A DNA stretch of 64,000 nt from Roseicella aerolata (GTDB lineage Bacteria > Pseudomonadota > Alphaproteobacteria > Acetobacterales > Acetobacteraceae): positions 62,001 to 126,000 of the forward strand of contig NZ_JAJAQI010000011.1 in the NCBI RefSeq assembly GCF_020523605.1, written 5' to 3'. The stretch's first letter is position 1. Each line of letters opens with the position of its first letter. Shown here piece after piece: positions 62,347 to 64,000 of the stretch. The notes under the pieces are model-generated. The model made no database searches and had not been told where the DNA came from. It was given only the letters and a program-made list of their open reading frames with translations. The translations under genes were made by a program, and so were the position numbers.

Positions 62347-62745
62347 CTAGCCCAGCGCATGGGCCAGGACCAAGCCAAGCAGCGCCGCCGCGCCGGCGCC
62401 CAGGACCGCGAAGGTCAGCCCCATGCCGAGGGTGCGCCAGCGCAGCACCTCCGGCTCCTGGCTGATGCCCCAGGCATGCAGCACCCGGCCGGCGAGGAAG
62501 GCGGTGCCCAGCGCATGCACGCCCCAGGCGGGCAGGCCCATGCCTTCCAGCAGGCCCAGCAGCACCAGGCCGAGCGGCACGTATTCGGCGCAATTGCCAT
62601 GCGCCCGCACCGCCCGCTCCACCAGCCGATGCGGGGCGCCGAGCGCCACATGGTAGCGCCGCCGCTGCCGGACCACGCGGATGGAGAGCACCAGGAACAG
62701 CCCCGCCAGCAGAGCTGCGTAAAGGGCGGTGGCGGGCAGCGGCAT
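62347..62745 (-). CDS. MAPEG family membrane protein
   Basis: A 132-residue four-helix membrane protein of the MAPEG superfamily (glutathione S-transferase-like). Conserved parts: LYAALLAGLFLVLSIRVV, RRYHVALGAPHRLVERAVRA with HGNCAEYVPLGLVLLGLLE and GRVLHAWGISQE. The NCAEYVPL block is the family hallmark. The ATG at 62745 is 42 bp from the hemW start, and the two are divergent. Role in bacteria is often unknown; some members detoxify or act on eicosanoid-like lipids. Confidence 0.9.
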   Translation of the reverse strand: MPLPATALYAALLAGLFLVLSIRVVRQRRRYHVALGAPHRLVERAVRAHGNCAEYVPLGLVLLGLLEGMGLPAWGVHALGTAFLAGRVLHAWGISQEPEVLRWRTLGMGLTFAVLGAGAAALLGLVLAHALG

Positions 62746-62787
62746 GCTGGGTGCTCCGGCGGGTGTGGAGACCCTATATCGCACGGG

Positions 62788-63951
62788 ATGGAACCCCTCG
62801 CCCTCTACCTGCACTGGCCCTTCTGCGCCGCGAAATGCCCCTACTGCGACTTCAACAGCCATGTGCGGGAGCGCATCGACCAGGCCCGCTACCGCGACGC
62901 CCTGCGGCGGGAGCTGGCGCGGGAGGCGGCGCGGGCCAATGGGTCGGGCATGCGGCGGAGGCTCGCCAGCATCTTCTTCGGCGGCGGCACGCCGAGCCTG
63001 ATGGCGCCCGAAACGGCGGCCGCGCTGATCGCGGATGCGAAGCGGCTGTTCGACGCGCCCGATGACCTCGAGGTCACGCTCGAGGCGAACCCGACCAGCG
63101 TGGAGGCGGCGAAGCTGGCCGAATTCCGTGCCGCCGGCGTCAACCGCCTCTCCCTCGGCGTGCAGTCGCTGGACGCGGAGGCCCTGCGCTTCCTCGGACG
63201 GAAGCATGACGTGCCGCAGGCCATCGCGGCGCTGGAGGCGGCGCGGGCGCTCTTCCCCCGCCTCTCCTTCGACCTGATCTACGCCCGGCCCGGCCAGGCG
63301 GAGGCGGGCTGGCGGGCGGAATTGCGCCAGGCCCTGGCGCTCGCCGCCGACCACCTCTCGCTCTACCAGTTGACGATCGAGCCGGGGACGCGCTTCGCCA
63401 CCGAACATGCCCGCGGCGCCTTCGCCCTGCCGGAGGATGACGCGGCCGCGCGGCTCTACTGGGCGACGGTGGAGGAGGCGGCGCGCTTCGGCCTGCACCC
63501 CTATGAGGTCTCGAACTACGCCCAGGCCGGCGCCGAGAGCCGGCACAACCTGGTCTACTGGCGCTATGGCGACTATCTCGGGATCGGCCCGGGGGCGCAT
63601 CAGCGGCTGACGCTGGACGGGGCGCTGCTGGCTGCCCGCCGCCATCGCGCGCCGGAGGAATGGCTGGGGCGCGTGGAGCGCGACGGCCATGCGGTGACGG
63701 AGGAGGAGGCGCTCGCCCCCGCCGACCGGGCGCGGGAGGCGTTGCTGATGGGGCTGCGCCTCGCCGAGGGCATCGACCCCGCGCGCATTGCCGCGCGCAG
63801 CGGCCTGACCCTGGCCGAGGCGCTGGACCCCACCATGCTCGCCGCCTGCCTGGAGGAGGGCTACCTCGCCTGGACCGGGGCCGGCCGGCTGGTGGCGACC
63901 GAGGAGGGCCGCATGCGGCTGGACGCCATGCTGCCCGTGCTGCTGCGGTAG
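62788..63951 (+). CDS. hemW: Radical SAM heme chaperone HemW
   Basis: A 387-residue radical SAM protein related to coproporphyrinogen III oxidase HemN. PFCAAKCPYCDF holds the Cys13-xxx-Cys17-xx-Cys20 cluster motif; IFFGGGTPSLM and LGVQSLDAEALRFLGRKHD follow; and a C-terminal HemN-like domain ends ALLAARRHRAPEEWL and LEEGYLAWTGAGRLV. It lacks the extra N-terminal extension of true HemN, so it inserts heme into proteins rather than making it. Divergent from the MAPEG gene by 42 bp. The 49 bases after its stop hold no gene. Confidence 0.92.
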   Translation: MEPLALYLHWPFCAAKCPYCDFNSHVRERIDQARYRDALRRELAREAARANGSGMRRRLASIFFGGGTPSLMAPETAAALIADAKRLFDAPDDLEVTLEANPTSVEAAKLAEFRAAGVNRLSLGVQSLDAEALRFLGRKHDVPQAIAALEAARALFPRLSFDLIYARPGQAEAGWRAELRQALALAADHLSLYQLTIEPGTRFATEHARGAFALPEDDAAARLYWATVEEAARFGLHPYEVSNYAQAGAESRHNLVYWRYGDYLGIGPGAHQRLTLDGALLAARRHRAPEEWLGRVERDGHAVTEEEALAPADRAREALLMGLRLAEGIDPARIAARSGLTLAEALDPTMLAACLEEGYLAWTGAGRLVATEEGRMRLDAMLPVLLR

Positions 63952-64000
63952 CGGGGCGCCCAACCGCCCGAAGGCTTGACCGAGGCCGACACGGGAAGCC

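Overview
The window is very GC-rich double-stranded chromosomal DNA with tightly packed genes, many 4-bp ATGA overlaps, and gene orders typical of Alphaproteobacteria (tsaB-rimI, aroE-coaE-dnaQ, trx-lonD-trm112, glnK-amtB). The many lone Bug-type (tripartite tricarboxylate transporter) receptor genes, together with soeABC and the high GC, suggest a Roseomonas-like member of the Acetobacteraceae. That placement is inference from content, not a computed classification. No rRNA, tRNA, CRISPR array, phage or transposase was recognised.

Layout. 1-18 kb is mostly housekeeping: tsaB-rimI, exonuclease III, a fumarylacetoacetate-hydrolase-family enzyme, a class I glutamine amidotransferase-like hydrolase, lolA, a GT-A-like protein, a frameshifted secreted protein, ftsK, torF, glnK-amtB behind a sigma-54-like promoter, ubiH, DUF6152 and PRC-barrel secreted proteins, and a run lonD-trm112-DUF971 preceded by the thioredoxin co-chaperone cnoX. 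19-27 kb carries a Bug receptor and a carbohydrate group: an RTX/GH16 secreted glycanase, a GT4 glycosyltransferase and a glycogen-debranching-like glucosidase. 27-33 kb is a molybdenum block: a MoeA-periplasmic-binding-protein fusion, a second divergent MoeA, and modBC without modA. 32.8-35.7 kb is a compact type III polyketide synthase-methyltransferase-FAD oxidoreductase operon. 36-47 kb has two tandem Bug receptors, lpd, an orphan D12-class adenine methylase, a DUF4142 protein, two MFS transporters flanking an AraC regulator, and another Bug receptor. 47.8-53 kb has aroE-coaE-dnaQ, two short-chain dehydrogenases and an HpaI aldolase. 53-57.6 kb is a probable soeABC sulfite dehydrogenase operon, which ties back to the molybdenum block because SoeA needs molybdopterin. 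The right end has a ClC channel, two divergent Bug receptors, a rhodanese, a MAPEG protein and hemW.

The least explained material is between the genes. Two families of dispersed structured repeats recur. One is a two-module composite palindrome of about 105 bp in four copies (15.0, 20.6, 35.9 and 46.1 kb); two of these share a nearly identical 47-bp module and all four keep the same module order. The other is a roughly 80-125 bp element in about five copies (start of window, 2.4, 15.1, 19.1 and 51.1 kb) that usually opens with a tetraloop hairpin; in two copies this lies 8 bp past the stop codon of the upstream gene. These look like REP/BIME- or MITE-like elements and are the best candidates for something undescribed.
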